Source: Siphonodentalium dalli (lineage: Eukaryota; Mollusca; Scaphopoda; Gadilida; Siphonodentaliidae). Taken from it: a stretch of 64,000 nt of DNA. A program made the position numbers and the translations under genes. The stretch covers positions 72,889,980 to 72,953,979 of the forward strand of contig CP136063.1 in assembly GCA_032622095.1 (NCBI GenBank), read 5' to 3'. Positions 32,070 through 44,039 of this stretch are shown here, one piece after another; position 1 is the first letter of the stretch, and the number at the start of each line of letters is the position of its first letter. The notes below the pieces were generated by a model. It ran no database searches. It saw only the letters and a program-made list of their open reading frames with translations, and was not told the origin of the DNA.

Positions 32070-32844
32070 ATATGTCATAATCTAGATAGTATAATTTTCT
32101 TTTCAACATGTTCATGCCAGGGACGTCTGACAGAGGCTTGGGGAAGTCTAATTATCAACAGTTGGAAATTTAATACCTGACACAACATTAGTTGGACATT
32201 TTACACCACATATAGCTTGAAATTGTTCTCATTGTTTTAATTTTCAAATAGTAATTAGTGGGGAATTTGTTGCTTTTAGACTAACATTTGCATATTTGTT
32301 GGTAAAAAGTTTTGACTAAAATGCCCATGTCTTCCTATTATCCATTATTCAGGGACGTGGTGACATTGGAGGGGGAGGTTGTTTAATCACCCCAACTTGG
32401 GTCAAAATGTTCAAAAGTTGGAAATTTCATTCCTGAAATATAATTAGTTGGAAATTTCACAACAATAGGTTGAAACTGTTCTCGTAGTTAGATTTTCCAT
32501 CAATTTATTTGATGGGAATTACAAATTTGTTGTTTTTAGACCAACATTTGCATATTTTCATACTTTTGGTCAAAAGTTGGAACTGAAGTGGCCATCAGTT
32601 GGAACATTATTCGGCCCGGTGTATCCTGGTCCCTCCCCAGTGGCAAGTAAAACCTGCTAAATAATTTAAGAAAAGACAAATCGGGCGTGAACTTGCTTGA
32701 TTAGACAACTGGATGTTAGGATTTTGCAATTTTCAGGTTGTTCATATTCTCAAAATGTTGTCATACATGACCAGCTCAGTGGATTCTGTTCCTTCCTTGG
32801 CTAGTAGCCCCCAAAATTACTGAGTACTGATCCGTTAGAATAAG

Positions 32845-32940
32845 CTAGAATCCAAGCATGTGAGGGAACAGTTGGGCCCAAGGGGAGGGGTGCTAGAATC
32901 CAAGCATGTGAGGGAACAGTTGGGCCCAAGGGGATGGGTG
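32845..32940. repeat. 48-bp direct duplication
   Basis: CTAGAATCCAAGCATGTGAG..GGGCCCAAGGGG occurs twice in tandem; segment A (about 21389-21436) has it once. Confidence 0.9.
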
Positions 32941-33227
32941 ATAATTGAACTGCCCAAACTTGCGAGTTTAGTGTGGTTCGATGGTGGGGGGCAGATGGAA
33001 ATTCCAAGGTGGACACCCCCCCCCCAAACGGAGACACACTAGCCACCTCCCTGCAAGTATCACCCGATGCCACGATGGAAATCAATTAACATTATTGAAT
33101 TCGAGCTTACATCTAGTGCAAGTTCTGCTTCGGACTCAGTCGTTCAAACAAATAAATGACCTTTCTTAAAAGCAATGGCCACATACACACAGGGGTATGT
33201 AATGCGCTCCGCTGCGCGCCAACATTT

Positions 33228-33330
33228 AGGATAGGATAGGATATTTTATTTCAATATACACACATTAATGCATAATACATTTGACAAATATTACATTGTA
33301 TATTTGAGGGGGTGGCATAGTCACCTGCAT
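33228..33330 (-). mobile_element. possible LINE 3' end with ATCCT tail
   Basis: Read on the minus strand the sequence ends TTGAAATAAAATATCCTATCCTATCCT, a pentamer tail typical of some LINE 3' ends. No coding part is attached. Similar AGGATA words lie at 20640-20660. Confidence 0.4.
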
Positions 33331-34149
33331 GTTATATATTCTACATACACTGATAATGGACGACCTGTTCACACGTGTCTTCGGTTCCCTGTTACAGTCC
33401 GTATAACGTTAAATCCTACAACACTTGATCAAGTCCCCGAATGCGAAAGCGATCCAACTATCAAATATCGAGCAACGAATGGAAAATATTCGATTTTTAT
33501 GTCAGATCGATGTTGATCCACATTTCAAGATCAGAGAATGCTAGTGCCTTGTCAGCACATTCTTGCTATATACATTAAGTGTATTGAAACAACAATAAGC
33601 GATGCCTACATACGCAGACGGACACATTAACCAGAGTCATTCAGAATTAACTATAGGTGCACACACCATTAGAATGCTTTTAAGACTGCCAATTCATGGC
33701 ATCAATATAATACAAGAAACCCATAATCAGAAATGGTAACGGCCTCATGATCATATTATTAGCCATAAATATAACTTATGATATAAAATATATTGGTTAC
33801 ATGAATGCACGGCCTCAGAATTCCGTTAAAACAACTAATCCTTCAAATTATTACAAAAAACTACGGCATATTACTACAGGTTTCTCATTCACCACACCAG
33901 AAAGCTTCTAAATGCGGATAAAAATCGGAGGTATTGTGTTCCCGTCAAGAAAGCATGGCCCAGCCATTGTTCATAGCTAAACATCGAAAGTAATTAACGC
34001 GGTAATAATAGTTACATACTGCAACTATAAGACATCCAGCGAATACACACCCCACGAAAACCCGAAATGTGTTGTCATGCGAGATATCCCGTCGCTAGAG
34101 CTCAATTTGGCACGGCCAGATTAGCCTTCCTACAATATCCTAACACAAT
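33331..34149. other. no gene; interspersed repeat copy 3 at 33708-33880
   Basis: Apart from the third copy of the CAGAAATGGTAACG..CCGTTAAAACAACTAATCC repeat, nothing was identified. Confidence 0.5.
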
Positions 34150-34698
34150 AAAGCTTCTCAAATCGTCGGCATAGTCAACAGAACTTTCACGAACTTGGAC
34201 ATCGACACGTTCTAATCGCTCTACATAATCATCGTGAGACCTATCATCGAATACTGTAACTCTGCATGGAGCCCACATCACACAATATCAAAGCATTGTG
34301 TTAGAGAAATACAAAGAAAAGCAACGAAACTAGAAGTTCGTCTAATCAAAACTCTATGCTACCGAGACCAAATTATAAGAATCAATCTGATGTCTTTAAA
34401 ATATGGAATCTTTAGAGGAGATATAATCGAGGTATATAAACTGTTGAATGGGCATTACAATATCAATGCCTGTGACCTATTAGAAAGACATTCATCGGGA
34501 AGAACAAGAGGACATAATAAAAAGCTACAGATGCCCATTGTTAACAAGGCCATAGGAATATATTTCTTCACGCAGAGGGTGGTAAATATCTGGAACTCTC
34601 TGCCTGACTTCGCTGTTGAGGCTCCAACACTCGATCAATTCAAAATATGCATAGACTCATTCTTCTATTATATAAAATACGAGTTCGACGACAAGTAA
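34150..34698 (+). pseudogene. CR1/Jockey-like LINE reverse transcriptase C-terminal region
   Basis: The translated order is GIVNRTFTNLDIDTF-stop-SLYIIIVRP, IIEYCNSAWSPH, IQRKATKL, LMSLKYGIFRGDIIEVYKLL, RTRGHNKKL and FFTQRVVNIWNSLP. This matches the conserved post-catalytic region of CR1-like RTs (LVRPxLEYxxxxWxPh, VQRRATKL, LKYRRxRGDhIxVYKxL, FxxRVVNxWNxLP). One stop near 34214 and the absence of the palm motifs show a dead, 5'-truncated copy. Confidence 0.9.
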
Positions 34699-35104
34699 TA
34701 TGAGTGACTCACAAGTAAATATCGAATGACGATATATATATTTGCAAACAAGCATTGCAAATAAGGTTTTTGAACGAAAAGTCGTAAAACTTGTTCCGTA
34801 TTATGATGATGATGATGATGAAGATAATGATATGATCGATAGAACAAACCACTATTATGATGGTCGTGTCGTTATTTGTTTAAAATACGTATCAATTATT
34901 GACATATACGCACCCGTTCCCTCATTAAAATCAACATATTTCGACCATTTTAGGGGACCTCCGCGAATGCGGGGACTTCCGCAAACAGACCTCCGCAAAT
35001 AGGGACCTACTGCGAATTGTCACAGCCGGAAAACCCCATTATCTATAAATAAAACGCACAGCGAACCATAGCTATCTAGAATCTCTAGGACAGTATACAC
35101 CCGA
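34699..35104. other. no gene; (GAT)n patch and CCGCGAATGCGG words
   Basis: A GATGATGATGATGATGAAGA run lies near 34804-34824. CTCCGCGAATGCGGGGACTT-like words at 34962-35010 look like repeat debris. Confidence 0.4.
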
Positions 35105-35660
35105 GGGCGTTAATGAATCGTACGTGACACACAGTGGAGCAACCACACAATCATGTATGCTGCGCCTCAAATTGGCGACATGACGCTAAGGATAATGTAT
35201 GTTACATCAGGCAGTGGTCCTGATTGAGACGACATGACAAGACTTGTCGTGGATTGCGCAATCTTGTCTGGATTCTGGCCCACAAATCCAACATGACATA
35301 AATTTATGACGTCAGACACCCTGTAAGCTTGTCATGGCGTCTTCGCTGGTTTTCATTAAGCTAACCAAAGAAATTAGTCTTTAGAAATTAAACAAATAGG
35401 CCTAAATCACTTGGAAATTCTTCGTAAGTTGTGAAGAAGCTAATTTCTTTTTCATCCCGATGTTCCATTCTCGATTCCGCGCTCTGGTAACCTTCATATA
35501 GTTGCTAAGAGGAAGTCACGTGACAATTTCTCCAAAATCCATTCCCGCGATCTTTGAAAAATCACTGAAAGAAAAATATATATATGACGCAATTCACCTG
35601 CGCCTAAGGTATAAACAATCATTCGCGCCTGTGACTGGCTGTTGCATGGTTGTCATAATT
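35105..35660 (-). repeat. repeat shared, inverted, with 52800-53260
   Basis: Read on the minus strand it parallels the FB-2 interior: GGAGAAATTGTCACGTGACTTCC, ATGGAACATCGGGATGA..TTCTTCACAACTTACGAAGAATT, and the CATGTCGTCTC..GTTGCTCCACT..CGTACGATTCATTA end. The short frame around FFTTYEEFPSDLGLF is conserved with YFTTYEEFTCDFGLL in the other copy. Confidence 0.7.
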
Positions 35661-36150
35661 ATACCCCATCACAAAAGATGGAGGGAATACTGGGTTACAT
35701 GCGTCCATCTATCCGTCTAGCCGTCTTGTCGGTCGTCCTTTCGTCGAGACAACGAGACGTCCGTCCCCTCATATCTCTCAACCATGGGTGATCGGATCTC
35801 AATGAAATTTGGTATGCAGGTTTGGTATCAGAGTGCTTTCAAAACAGGGTTCATTGATGTTGTTCACATTTTCCGTTTAAGAGTTATCCCTCTTTGTTTA
35901 TCTGAAAATGTTGGATTTCTGTTTCTATTCAGATCATGAATGGAACAAAATCGTAGTTGTTAATTACTGAATTTGTTAGCTAAATTGTGTGTTAACATTA
36001 TCGTATTATCCATTTGACCAAGGCCTATGGGGACGTTAAATTACAAGTTGTATGTTATTGTTTTTGAATCTTGAATACATATTCAACAATCCACAGCTTG
36101 CACGTTGTAACTAATTGTTTATACCAATGATCAGTATGTGTAAGTCAGAT
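35661..36150. repeat. CCGTC/GTCCGTC-rich repeat with 'ATCGGATCTCAATGAAATTTGG'
   Basis: TCCGTCTAGCCGTCTTGTCG is followed by TATCTCTCAACCATGGGTGA and AATGAAATTTGGTATGCAGG. This phrase order resembles the Helitron-like unit at 36527 (a CTGT run, then GACTTGAAATTTGGTATGTG), so it may be a related non-coding element. Confidence 0.35.
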
Positions 36151-36156
36151 TCGCGT

Positions 36157-36420
36157 GTTGACCAGCTGGTCGTGTTGTAGCATGCACCAACTCAGATGTA
36201 AAGACACGAAATGCCCGTTATGTGGCGAAAATGTCTGTGATGAATACCATTTTGTTATTTTGTGTACAAAACTTAACGACCTGCGGGAAACCTATATCCC
36301 GAAGTATTACTGGGAAAATCCTAACAGAAATAAATTCTACATATTGCTGTCACTGCTTAATTTAAGTATATTGAAAAGAGTGAGCATTTTCTTAAAATTA
36401 GCGTTTATAAAGTTACCATG
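36157..36420 (+). pseudogene. LINE C-terminal zinc-knuckle-like remnant
   Basis: The frame contains CPLCGENVCDEYHFVILCTKLNDLRETYIPKYYWENPNRNKFYILLS. This equals the C-x2-C..E-x-H-h-h-x-x-C tail followed by R-x-x-hIPxYhhxxPNxxKFxxLhS of invertebrate LINEs. RT and endonuclease are absent. Confidence 0.8.
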
Positions 36421-36526
36421 ACGCAAGTATTACATTATATTATGTATAATGTAAATATTATATGAGTTATACCATTTAAGAACAAATATTCTTGAATGAA
36501 TTAGCATTATTTGTATTTATTATTAA

Positions 36527-37047
36527 TCTCATATATATTTTGAAGACCTCTGTCTGTTTGTTTGTCTGTCTGTCTGTATGTTTGTCTGTATGTTTGTCAA
36601 TAATACAAATCTACGATTCTCGACCGATCGGGACAAAACTTGGTACGTGTGTGTAGTTTGACCAGGCGGTGGACGGTGTCGTATTGGCGAGCCCATGCGA
36701 CGCACGTGCAGCGCATGCGCAGACGAGATCTCGGAAAAGGATGGAGCTATCGACTTGAAATTTGGTATGTGAATGTATCTTGCCCCGGATACGAATTTTA
36801 TCGGGTCGCGAACCCGTGCGACGCCAGCTTCGCGCATGCGCAGACCAGATCTCGGAAACGGGTGGAGCTATCGACTTGAAATTTGGTATGTGAATGTATC
36901 TTGCCCCGGATACGAATTTTATCGGGTCGCCGAGTCCGTGCGACGCCAGCTTCGCGCATGCGCAGACCAGATCTAGGAAGCGGTTGGAGCTATCGACTTA
37001 AAATTTGGTTTTTGAATAGCCCGGACAACGTCGGGCTCATCGGCTAG
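36527..37047 (+). mobile_element. Helitron-like non-autonomous element, unit 1 (521 bp)
   Basis: The 5' end is TCTCATATATATTTTGAAGA after an A; the 3' end is CTAG, preceded by the hairpin GCCCGgacaacgtCGGGC seven bases upstream. A (CTGT)n run lies near the 5' end and a 121-122-bp internal tandem repeat (GCATGCGCAGACGAGATCTC.. starts at 36713, 36834, 36956) fills the body. No Rep/helicase ORF. Confidence 0.8.
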
Positions 37048-37494
37048 TCTCATATATATTTTGAAGACCTCTGTCTGTTTGTTTGTCTGTCTGTCTGTCT
37101 GTATGTTTGTCTGTATGTTTGTCATTAATACAAATCTACGATTCTCGACCGATCGGGACGAAACTTGGTACGTGTGTGTAGTTTGACCAGGCGGTGAACG
37201 TTGTCTTATTGGCATGCCCGTGCGGCGCCCGCTTCGCGCATGCGCAGACGAGATATCGGAAACTGGTGGAGCTATCGACTTGAAATTTGGTATGTGAATG
37301 TATCTTGCCCCGGATACGAATTTTATCGCGTCACCGAGCCCGTGCGACGCCAGCTTCGCGCATGCGCAGACGAGATCTCGGAAACGAGTGGAGCTATCGA
37401 CTTGAAATTTTGTTTTTGAATAGCCCGGACAACGTACTATCGACTTGAAATTTGGTTTTTGAATAGCCCGGACAACGTCGGGCTCATCGGCTAG
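37048..37494 (+). mobile_element. Helitron-like non-autonomous element, unit 2 (447 bp)
   Basis: It starts TCTCATATATATTTTGAAGA immediately after the CTAG of unit 1 and ends CTAG before a T. It has two internal repeat starts (37238, 37360) instead of three, and a duplicated partial 3' end (GAATAGCCCGGACAACGT at 37418 and 37461). Confidence 0.8.
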
Positions 37495-37499
37495 TATCA

Positions 37500-37617
37500 T
37501 ATAATATGATGGACTCATTTATTGATGTACATGTATGTTATGTATTGTTTGTATATATGTATATAAGTTGTATAGCATGTTGCAACTTAAATGTTGACTA
37601 ATAAACCATCCATCCAT
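37500..37617 (+). mobile_element. possible LINE 3' tail, CCAT repeats
   Basis: GTATTGTTTGTATATATGTA..GTTGACTAATAAACCATCCATCCAT resembles a LINE 3' UTR with AATAAA and a short tail repeat. No coding part. Confidence 0.4.
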
Positions 37618-40600
37618 AAGATCCATGTTGATGTTTTCCCCTTCATCAGCTGACAGCCTTGTAAGAAGAATGAAGCATTGTGCATTATAATCGCATGCAA
37701 ACGGTCTTCGGGCATTCCAATTTCAGTTCCTCCAAGAAACAAAGAGAGAAAATGGCGTTGGTTCAATGAGTCCAAGAACAGATACGTCTGCACTCCATGC
37801 CTGTTTATAATTGATTCCCAGAAGTTATACATCAGCAAATATATAGCAGATGATGTTAGGCGAACTGTTAATTCGTTATTTGAAGAAGGTTCAACTACCG
37901 AATATTTTCGCAACCATCTTGGTTGACAGTTTTAAAAACATATTCAACAAATAATCTGATTGGTTCGTCATCTCCAGTTTAAAGAAACGGTCGGCGTTGG
38001 CGGTGGGTATGGTGTTAAAATATTCAGATCCGCCAAAAACCGCCATAAACAGAAATAAAAGTAAAATATAGACAGACATTGTTCTTATACCAATCGGAAA
38101 TATGACATAAAGAGTATGTTAGTGTCAAATGTTTTTCCTTTGTTATGTAAACAAAGGCAAAAAAATGTTACAGAACCTGGCTTTAGTTTAGATCCGGATA
38201 TGGTAAACACAAAGAGCGTTATTTGTTACTGTTTTCCTGATATGGAAATAATAGAGAGCGTTTATATCATTTGTGTGTGATTAACCAATAGAATTGCGCT
38301 GTGTTATGTACTTGTTTACGAACACCATCGTACGTCTTGATGACAATATAATATTTACGCGCGGATTATCTTTGGCATATGAACAAAACTATATATATTT
38401 TAATATTCCTTTCGTTGATGGCGATTTGAACAAATATGAATATTTCTGCAACCCAAAAACAATTTGACCACATATTGAAATAGAGGACCTGGAGAGTTCC
38501 CAAGCTCAGATAATGTACAAATCGGTAATCTGAAGTCATAGTCGAGAATGAAAAAAATTTCAACAGTGTTTTTGGTGGAGAAAATTCTATTTGAAACTTT
38601 TTTATGACAATATCACAAATCCTTTAATTTTCACTATTTTGGCCAAATCATCCAGCGGTATTGTCATCCAGACACCGTAGATGAATTACACGATAGTATG
38701 GTATAATTACAAGGTGCTATTATTGTAGAAATAAGATTTTGATTTTCACATGGAAGTTGGAAGAAATCGTTACTATGGTGACGCCATTGTTAATGAATCA
38801 TGGTCACGTGACAACGAACAACTTTCAAAGAAAATTGGAGTCGGGCGGGAACAAATCATTGCAAATTTCCTGACTTCCTTCAGTTCTAATTGTTAATTGT
38901 GTATGCCACTTTAATTGTGATACATTTTCTTGTTCATTCATGGACATGCGAGGGAAGGAATGTGTTTCGGGATCGGAATAATTGTGTTATTATTAGGGCC
39001 TTGACATTTAGTTATTTATGTCAACAATCATGAAATACCGAAGACAGAACACTCGACAGTTACACAGACAGCGATTTCACATGCGGATTGATTTGTCACA
39101 TATACGTATAGCCTCATTGAATTGTTCGTGCATTCGAATTGATATTCGATCGTAATAACCACTTATCATTCGTAACATCGGCTGCCTATTTGTTATATGT
39201 CACTATATTTGTGAAATAATCAGTAAACACCGCCCTATGTTTCATCGAACAGGTTAATTCGTGAAGTGGAAAGTGGGTGATTCGGCTTGTCAAACCATGG
39301 CTGTTTGGATTTTAACTTCGTACTATCTGTTTGGATTGGAATTAATCATCTACGAATCATATACGATTTCAGGTGCGTTCAGTGTATTCTTAAACTGTTA
39401 TTTAATAATTAGTATACTGATTGGTTGCCATATATTGATTTGGGAGCGTTTTTTCATGTTATAGCCATCGCGATGTGTATGATCGAAGCACAACATTTTG
39501 ACAATTCCACTCAGCTGACAGTTTGGCCACGTGACCCATTCACCTGTCTGCGACGAGTGACAAACTGATACTAATCGGTATATGTCCATTTCAAATGACC
39601 AATTAAAACCTCATTGTTTCCGCCCTGAAAATAAAACATTTGACCTCGCAGATCGATTGGGTATAAAAGGTAAATGCCACGTTTTATCGATCTTTCTGAT
39701 CGGCAGTTCAGGCCAGGCAAATTGTTATCGATTTTACTACTACTAGTTTATGAAGTAATGCAGACCGTTTTCCTCTTAAATTGAAATTCATATAATTCAT
39801 TACTTTATTAGTGTTATAAATTGATTATTTTTTTAATGTATGAACTAGTATATTTGATTTTGAGTAATTTTATAATTCCTTTTTTTCCCTGTTTATAACA
39901 AATACGGTATTTTTGTAATTTTTTCCCCCCAAATTCCAGTAGTTTGATTTGTTTAAAAAAAATCGATATCTGATACTAGTAACTCTTGAGCTTCGAGCTT
40001 GGTTCCTCAAATCGAAGCAGAATTTTTTTTTACCCCCTCTCCCGAAGCTAAAGAAACAGTAATTTAGGAGCGTTAATTTAAAAATGCATCTTTAATTTGT
40101 GAACTGGGCTTGGTTGGGTGACTACAATATGACGGTTCGCTCCCGTCCTCGAGCTGCTTGTGCAATTTTAATGGCATTGTTGTTCAATATGCGAAGGGGT
40201 AAACTGCTCGAGACCCCATTGTAGATCATTCCATTCCAAATTCCAGTTGTGATGAAATTAGTCGAATGAGTTTTACCCTATTCTATACTTGAGGTACATT
40301 GAGTGCATTATATGACTCAAGTTGAAGTGTCCAATATCTGATCTCGAAACCAAACTATTGCACTACCGGATCCTACCCGGTATATGTTATATTAATTAAT
40401 ATTTTATACAATTTTATAGGTCAAACGAAAAATACATGTATGTACAACAAAAATAGACACCCCACCTTGCATTTGAAGAAAATGATGATCATGGCAATTA
40501 GTCCCAATGGAAACTTGTTTCAGTCAAGGGGTTGATTTAAGGAATTAAGGTGTTCTTACACAAATTGTATCCAGCAATATGTGTGCTGAAATATTCAGAA

Positions 40601-40730
40601 ATATATATGAAAACTTTCACTGTGATAACCACAAAAATGGCACAAATTTACAGTCCTGATTCTGATACTATAATAATAACAAATGGCCATATTTAAAGAC
40701 CCATAATCCGAACTATAACGCTTGCAATTA
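37618..40730. other. no convincing gene
   Basis: Overlapping opposite-strand frames at 37587-37926 match no family I know. 38803-38812 is GTCACGTGAC. Otherwise A+T-rich unique sequence, with a strong TATA-like site at 39662. Confidence 0.4.
39662..39669 (+). promoter_or_regulatory. TATA-box-like site
   Basis: GGGTATAAAAGG is a consensus TATA box with a G-rich flank. A GCAGTTC initiator-like word lies about 42 bp downstream. No ORF of note follows, so any transcript would depend on a distant exon. Confidence 0.25.
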
Positions 40731-42195
40731 CCTTTTCCTTGGCTTAAGAGTTAAAGAATATTTTTTATTCGAGTCGAGCAACTGACCCATCGAGTGATCA
40801 GATATCAATTTTTAAAATCTGTTATTTTCACAACCCATACTTTTTTGTAGCCCATTAAAGAGTGGACGAGAAGACGGTCTCAGACCAAATTGCAGATGAA
40901 GATGGATAACTCAAAAATCAAGTGTCTTTTTGTGTCAGATATTTGACAAATTTATTGGATTTTTTTTGTCTAACATAATGTTGATAAATAACAGGTTTTG
41001 GGCAATTTTATTCTATAGTTGACCGTGATAAGCATTATTTTCGGCCAATTAATCGATTGTGATAACTGAGGCGGCATTTAAAAAAATGTTGATGTGGTTG
41101 GAATCTGATGATATGGGGACCATCGAATCGGAATGAGCACCTTTCAAGCTAAATTATAAAAAATGCATTGCAATTATATTGGATATATTGTCTCTGGTGT
41201 GATTATATTGTTACCTTTATTACGTGTTCAAATGTGTCATGAAAGTGGAATTAACCTCATTATTTGGTAAATAATTGGACAATCAGGCATTTTAGTCAAT
41301 TGGATTGTGCAAATGTCGATCTTGGACCCAGATATTCTAGTAACTTGACTCAAGTTTTCCAACTCCATGCTGGAAATTTCTTACCTAGCCAGGAGGGGGG
41401 AGGCTCTGCAATTGTTTTCCGAACACTAGGCGGGGGTGGTTGGGTGGTTCAGCAGCCCGACTAACACAATTTTTCCTGGTCCTGTAAATTGTTTTCCTGT
41501 AATCATTTTTCTTCAAAATAATGGGACAACAGGTTTTAAGAATGCTTCAATTATGTAATAGGGATGAATTTAACTATTGGTAGGGGGTTTGAGTTCACCA
41601 TCAGTTAATAGTGAGGGATGACATTAATGGGTCAGCTTGCAAAATGTTTTCATCAAGGATCTATCAACGCACATTAACATGGACAGGCTCATGTTTAAAC
41701 AGACTATTCAAAAAACATACGGTAATAAAATTTAACAGAAAGGTGTTAAAACAATTTTTAACCGATTTCAGTGATATTCGGTGCATGAGTCTAGGATCAA
41801 TTCTAGATGGGAGCTGTCAAATTTGAACAATGTTTTATGAAAAACATGGCCCCCGGCAGATATCTTGGATTTTACTCTTTGCATCACTAAATCCGTTTGC
41901 ACACCCTACAGAGCTTATCCCTCATCCGAACATCACCAAACTTCATATGAATCCTGTGTGACCTTTCGATGCGTACCTGCAATTTTTTCCCGAATTCTGT
42001 AAACAAACATGGCTGCCAGTGGCCATCTTGGATTTAACTTTTTGCATGACTAAATCGTTCAGCACATCTTACAGGTCACATTTCTCACCCAATTGTCACC
42101 AAATTTCATTTGGATCTGCAGGGTGACCCAAAGAAAGGGAGCTTCCCTTTTCCCCCAAATTTGTTCGAAACTAACATGGCCACCCAGCCCTGCGA
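40731..42195. repeat. second copy of the 16.6-18.0 kb repeat, rearranged
   Basis: 40735-41140 matches 16970-17450 in reverse; 41390-41830 and 41835-42190 match 16600-16940 and 17590-18000 in direct orientation. The ATCTTGGAT boxes are about 163 bp apart. Confidence 0.75.
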
Positions 42196-42618
42196 ATTAG
42201 CCAAGGCAATAGGCAATGCCTAGGTAAAAGCAGAGGCAAAATCGGTTTGCCTAGGCAATTATATTTCCTAGGTAAAACAAGTTCATAGGGCTATAAAAAT
42301 TGATTTGTGTCTATCAGAAATAGAACCTCTTTAGCCAAAATGACTTCCTTAAATCACTCTTTACATATATTGTCCTACAATTGTTTCTATGGCACTGGGC
42401 CATTAACTAGCTACCCATTATATGGACACTTATTTTGGAGATCATTTGTGGAATTGTACATATATGTTGAGTAATGGCCTGGAAATAATGTTCCCCAAAA
42501 TAACTAAGCATTTCAGGTTATTATTGAATCATATTGATTTGAGATGGCAATATTGTTGCAAAATTGCTTAGGTAAAATCTGCTTTTGCCTATAGGCCTAT
42601 TTCTTTCACCTTGGCAAA
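42196..42618. mobile_element. inverted-repeat element with GCCAAGG ends
   Basis: AGCCAAGGCAATAGGC..AGGTAAAAGCAGA at the left pairs imperfectly with TCTGCTTTTGCCTATAGGCCTA..CACCTTGGC at the right. The centre is A/T-rich without an ORF. A (GGAC)n run follows at about 42624-42650. Confidence 0.55.
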
Positions 42619-44039
42619 CGAACGGACGGACGACGGACGGACAACCCATTTACATAATACGAACTTTTTTCAGAAGGGCGTATAAAAAGGAAATGAGTTG
42701 TATTAGTATTATTATATTGTATTGTTTTGTAGCGTACTGCGCCTGTATTGATGCTTATGCAAATAAAACCTGTCATATCGTATCGTATTGGGTGCATTTT
42801 AACTATTTATTTTATTATACATTCCGGTACGAATCATGATATCATGGAACCGGAACGGGCTCTAACAAACGGGAACTTAATTCGAGATTCCAAACTGCAA
42901 TATGACTGTATTGTTAAACGAGTGCGAGCTAAAGTATGTACATCTTTAATCTATCTAAGTATTTTAATACTGCCGAGTGACTCTGTGCCACACGTGTTCT
43001 GTATCACTCGTGATCGAGGAGTGTTTAACTCTGCCCATGTCATACTATAATGTACATTTATCAATACAATGACTTGTGTTGTTGTAATGTTGTTGTTGTT
43101 GGTGGTGGTGGTGGCCGGTGATGTTGTTTGTGCACGGAATCACTACTATACTTATTACTGGGATCACGTTCAGAAAGGGCGCATTACATGTCGTAGCCTA
43201 CGTCCATTTGAGCAATGCATATTCATATAGCGTAAATCGCTTTTAAAAGTGACAATTATGGTCTTCCATATATACCGATACCTGCACTCGCAGCAGTTGA
43301 CCTTTGTACTTTGGCCGATAACGAATAAATTGATAAAATGGAGTCCGGCACACCACGTGTTTGGTGAGTTTGGTGAATTTGTTCGTATGGGTAGTCCAGG
43401 ATGGAAACGTTAAATGTTTTCAAATGGAATTGTAGTCAAGACACGTGGTCACAAAGTTATTTTTTGGGGTGAAATGTGGTTTCGCGTTGTTTGCGTACGA
43501 ATGCCAAAGGCTATTTTCCAAGACATTGTTTCTGCCACTTAGCATACATGCATGTGAAAAGTGGCACTGGTTTCCGATACTCCAAACCTAGACCTACATT
43601 TTGATATATCACTTTAGTCTGTGCTCGCAGTTATCGTCAGAAAAGAGCCTCCGATCCTAGCCCACCCTCATCGATAATGCATATTCCCAACAAATAGGGT
43701 TATCCCACCTTAAACCTCCGTGAAACATTGATGTGCCAGCCAAACCTTGTCCAAGAGGCGTTTGGTGTCGTTCGGTGCGCTAGATGATTGACGTCTATTG
43801 TCGATGAGCTGAGTATATGCAATCAAACTACCCACTTACCAGGCGGACATCACGCAGGCCGGCAGAATGGTTATTGACAGATATCTTATTGGCACGCTGT
43901 CAATTAATGCGAAAAAGTGCAAGCTTATAAAACTTTAATTGGAGAATGAATCAATTGTGGCACAATAACACACAAGCGGTCACATTGAAATTAGACAGGC
44001 TGTCAGCAGGATTATTTACAGCTCCACCAATTACAATGA
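42619..44039. other. no convincing gene
   Basis: A GTTGTTGTTGGTGGTGGTGG microsatellite lies near 43089-43115. No recognisable coding sequence. Confidence 0.4.

Larger units (their letters stand above)
30323..33227. repeat. segment B of a paralogous pair (pair at 19301-21716)
   Basis: Collinear with segment A. Extra sequence includes the 457-bp MITE at 31613-32069 and a second copy of a 48-bp unit (32845-32892 and 32893-32940). Confidence 0.88.

Noticed and set aside
37587-37926. Overlapping 82- and 108-residue ORFs on opposite strands
   Set aside because: I considered a DNA-transposase fragment, but no catalytic or family motif is present on either strand.
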